A DNA stretch of 64,000 bases from Flavobacterium segetis (GTDB lineage Bacteria > Bacteroidota > Bacteroidia > Flavobacteriales > Flavobacteriaceae). Position 1 is the stretch's first letter; every line of letters begins with the position of its first letter. The stretch spans positions 310,001 through 374,000 of the forward strand of contig NZ_FQWE01000003.1 in assembly GCF_900129575.1 (NCBI RefSeq). The letters are read 5' to 3'. Below are positions 63,072 through 64,000 of the stretch, piece after piece. The notes under the pieces are model-generated. The model was given only the letters and a program-made list of their open reading frames with translations, was not told the DNA's origin and did no database searches. The position numbers were made by a program, and so were the translations under genes.

Positions 63072-63920
63072 ATGAATATTTTAAATAAAGATCCTTTTTT
63101 AACCGTTAAAGATTATTCAGTTTCTCAAGAGACATTTGACTTATATCACGACCAAGAATTGGACATGTTAATTACACGCCCTCAACCTAGTTTAGAAAAT
63201 CTAGGAAAGTATTATGAAAGCGTAGATTATATTTCGCATACTGATAGTAAGCGAACTTTTTTTGAAAAAACGTACCACTTTATTAAAGGTATTGCGTTGA
63301 CTAGGAAATTGAACTTGGTGAATTCATTGCAACCCCATAAAGGTAGAATCTTAGATATTGGTGCCGGAACGGGAGATTTTTTATCAGTAGTAAAAAATAA
63401 TGGATGGGAAACAGTAGGAGTGGAGCCCAGCGAGAAAGCTAAAGCTATTGCTATAAAAAAAGGTATTGCATTTAGCAAACAAACAAGTGATTTAGAAAAT
63501 CATTCATTTGATGTTATAACAATGTGGCACGTTTTAGAACACGTTCCCAATTTAGATCAGCAGATAATAGAATTAAAACGTTTACTAAAATCAAGTGGCA
63601 CCCTAATTATTGCAGTGCCAAATTTTAAATCTTTTGATGCATTGCACTATGGAAAATTTTGGGCAGCCTATGATGTACCAATTCATTTTTGGCATTTCTC
63701 AAAAACGGCTATAAAAAAATTGTTTGAAAAAGAAGAAATTAAATTGATTGAAGTCCTTCCCATGAAATTCGATTCGTTTTATGTGAGCTTACTTTCAGAG
63801 AAATATAAAACAGGTAAAATGAATTTCGTAAAAGCATTTTTTATTGGTTTACAATCAAATCTCAAAGCAAAACGGAATTCTGAGTATTCTTCACACATTT
63901 ATGTCTTAAAAAATAAGTAA
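63072..63920 (+). CDS. Class I SAM-dependent methyltransferase
   Basis: The 282-residue protein has an unusual N-terminal part (about residues 1-80) and a Rossmann-type methyltransferase core from about 88: RILDIGAGTGDFLSVVKNNG (motif I, about 93-112), VGVEPS (about 116-121), DVITMWHVLEHVPNLDQQI (about 147-165) and SSGTLIIAVPN (about 175-185). Substrate is unknown; similar proteins act on lipids, quinones or glycans. Met1 was taken at 63072-63074; an overlapping upstream mini-frame (63023-63088) is not in phase. Confidence 0.85.
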   Translation: MNILNKDPFLTVKDYSVSQETFDLYHDQELDMLITRPQPSLENLGKYYESVDYISHTDSKRTFFEKTYHFIKGIALTRKLNLVNSLQPHKGRILDIGAGTGDFLSVVKNNGWETVGVEPSEKAKAIAIKKGIAFSKQTSDLENHSFDVITMWHVLEHVPNLDQQIIELKRLLKSSGTLIIAVPNFKSFDALHYGKFWAAYDVPIHFWHFSKTAIKKLFEKEEIKLIEVLPMKFDSFYVSLLSEKYKTGKMNFVKAFFIGLQSNLKAKRNSEYSSHIYVLKNK

Positions 63921-64000
63921 AAATCATTTCAAAGAGTTTTAAGCAATAGATTTGATTACAAACCCGCACTATGTTAGATAAATTAATAACTTTCTTTATT

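Noticed and set aside
63023..63088. 21-codon mini-frame (starts MFLLNTLKLSP) overlapping the methyltransferase start
   Set aside because: Short, out of phase with the following gene and without a clear ribosome-binding site; could be a leader peptide but nothing supports it.
63971..64000. Possible start of a next gene at the right window edge (MLDKLITFFI)
   Set aside because: Only ten codons are visible and no ribosome-binding site precedes the ATG; not enough to call.

Overview
This window looks like a piece of a Flavobacteriaceae (Bacteroidota) chromosome, probably Flavobacterium or a close relative. The evidence is the low G+C content, promoters of the Bacteroidota TAnnTTTG type, the gliding/type IX secretion lipoprotein SprE (PorW), an ATP synthase cluster without atpD/atpC, and many families found mainly in this phylum (DUF4292, DUF4254, DUF5687, DUF6427, DUF4175, GIN-domain proteins). 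These family names come from recognition of the protein sequences, not from a database search.

Layout. 1-7.6 kb: a minus-strand run of cell-envelope genes (EnvC-like factor, DUF4292 lipoprotein, TPR protein, sugar nucleotidyltransferase), dUTPase, a Wzx-like flippase, a small exported protein and a GNAT acetyltransferase. 7.9-16.7 kb: atpBEFHAG, preceded by a four-transmembrane protein, an AtpI/AtpZ-like protein, a bactofilin and SprE. 17.2-24.6 kb: an accessory-looking locus with a PadR-type regulator, five paralogous membrane proteins in two subfamilies, two nearly identical GIY-YIG nuclease elements bounded by inverted and tandem repeats, and an ABC transporter at its downstream end. 24.9-31.5 kb: a ferredoxin reductase, a family 9 glycosyltransferase, DUF4254, upp, DUF6427 and purD. 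31.7-36.1 kb: exopolysaccharide genes (adenylating enzyme, GT2, polyprenyl glycosylphosphotransferase, UDP-glucuronate decarboxylase). 36.1-44.3 kb: GH3-family protein, tatA, tex, rpiB and several conserved unknowns.

44.28-44.99 kb is a gene-free, very AT-rich stretch with a cluster of DnaA-box-like 9-mers. To its left about 37 of 43 genes are on the minus strand; to its right about 11 of 16 are on the plus strand. Four ParB (parS)-type palindromes flank mnmG some 16-18 kb further right. Together these suggest that the replication origin lies at about 44.6 kb, with transcription mostly running away from it.

45.3-64 kb: RNase R, a GIN-domain protein, a LysE exporter, six tandem copies of a 145-bp hairpin repeat, a tRNA-Cys whose 3' end is duplicated 93 bp downstream of it, folB, a GlnRS with an extra C-terminal domain, a YtxH/holin-like stress operon, an SPFH protein, gltX, a giant DUF4175 protein, ybeY, mnmG and a methyltransferase. 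No insertion sequence, prophage or CRISPR array is visible. The most unusual parts are the PadR/paralogue/GIY-YIG locus, the putative origin with parS sites, and the repeat-plus-tRNA scar at 49.0-50.1 kb.
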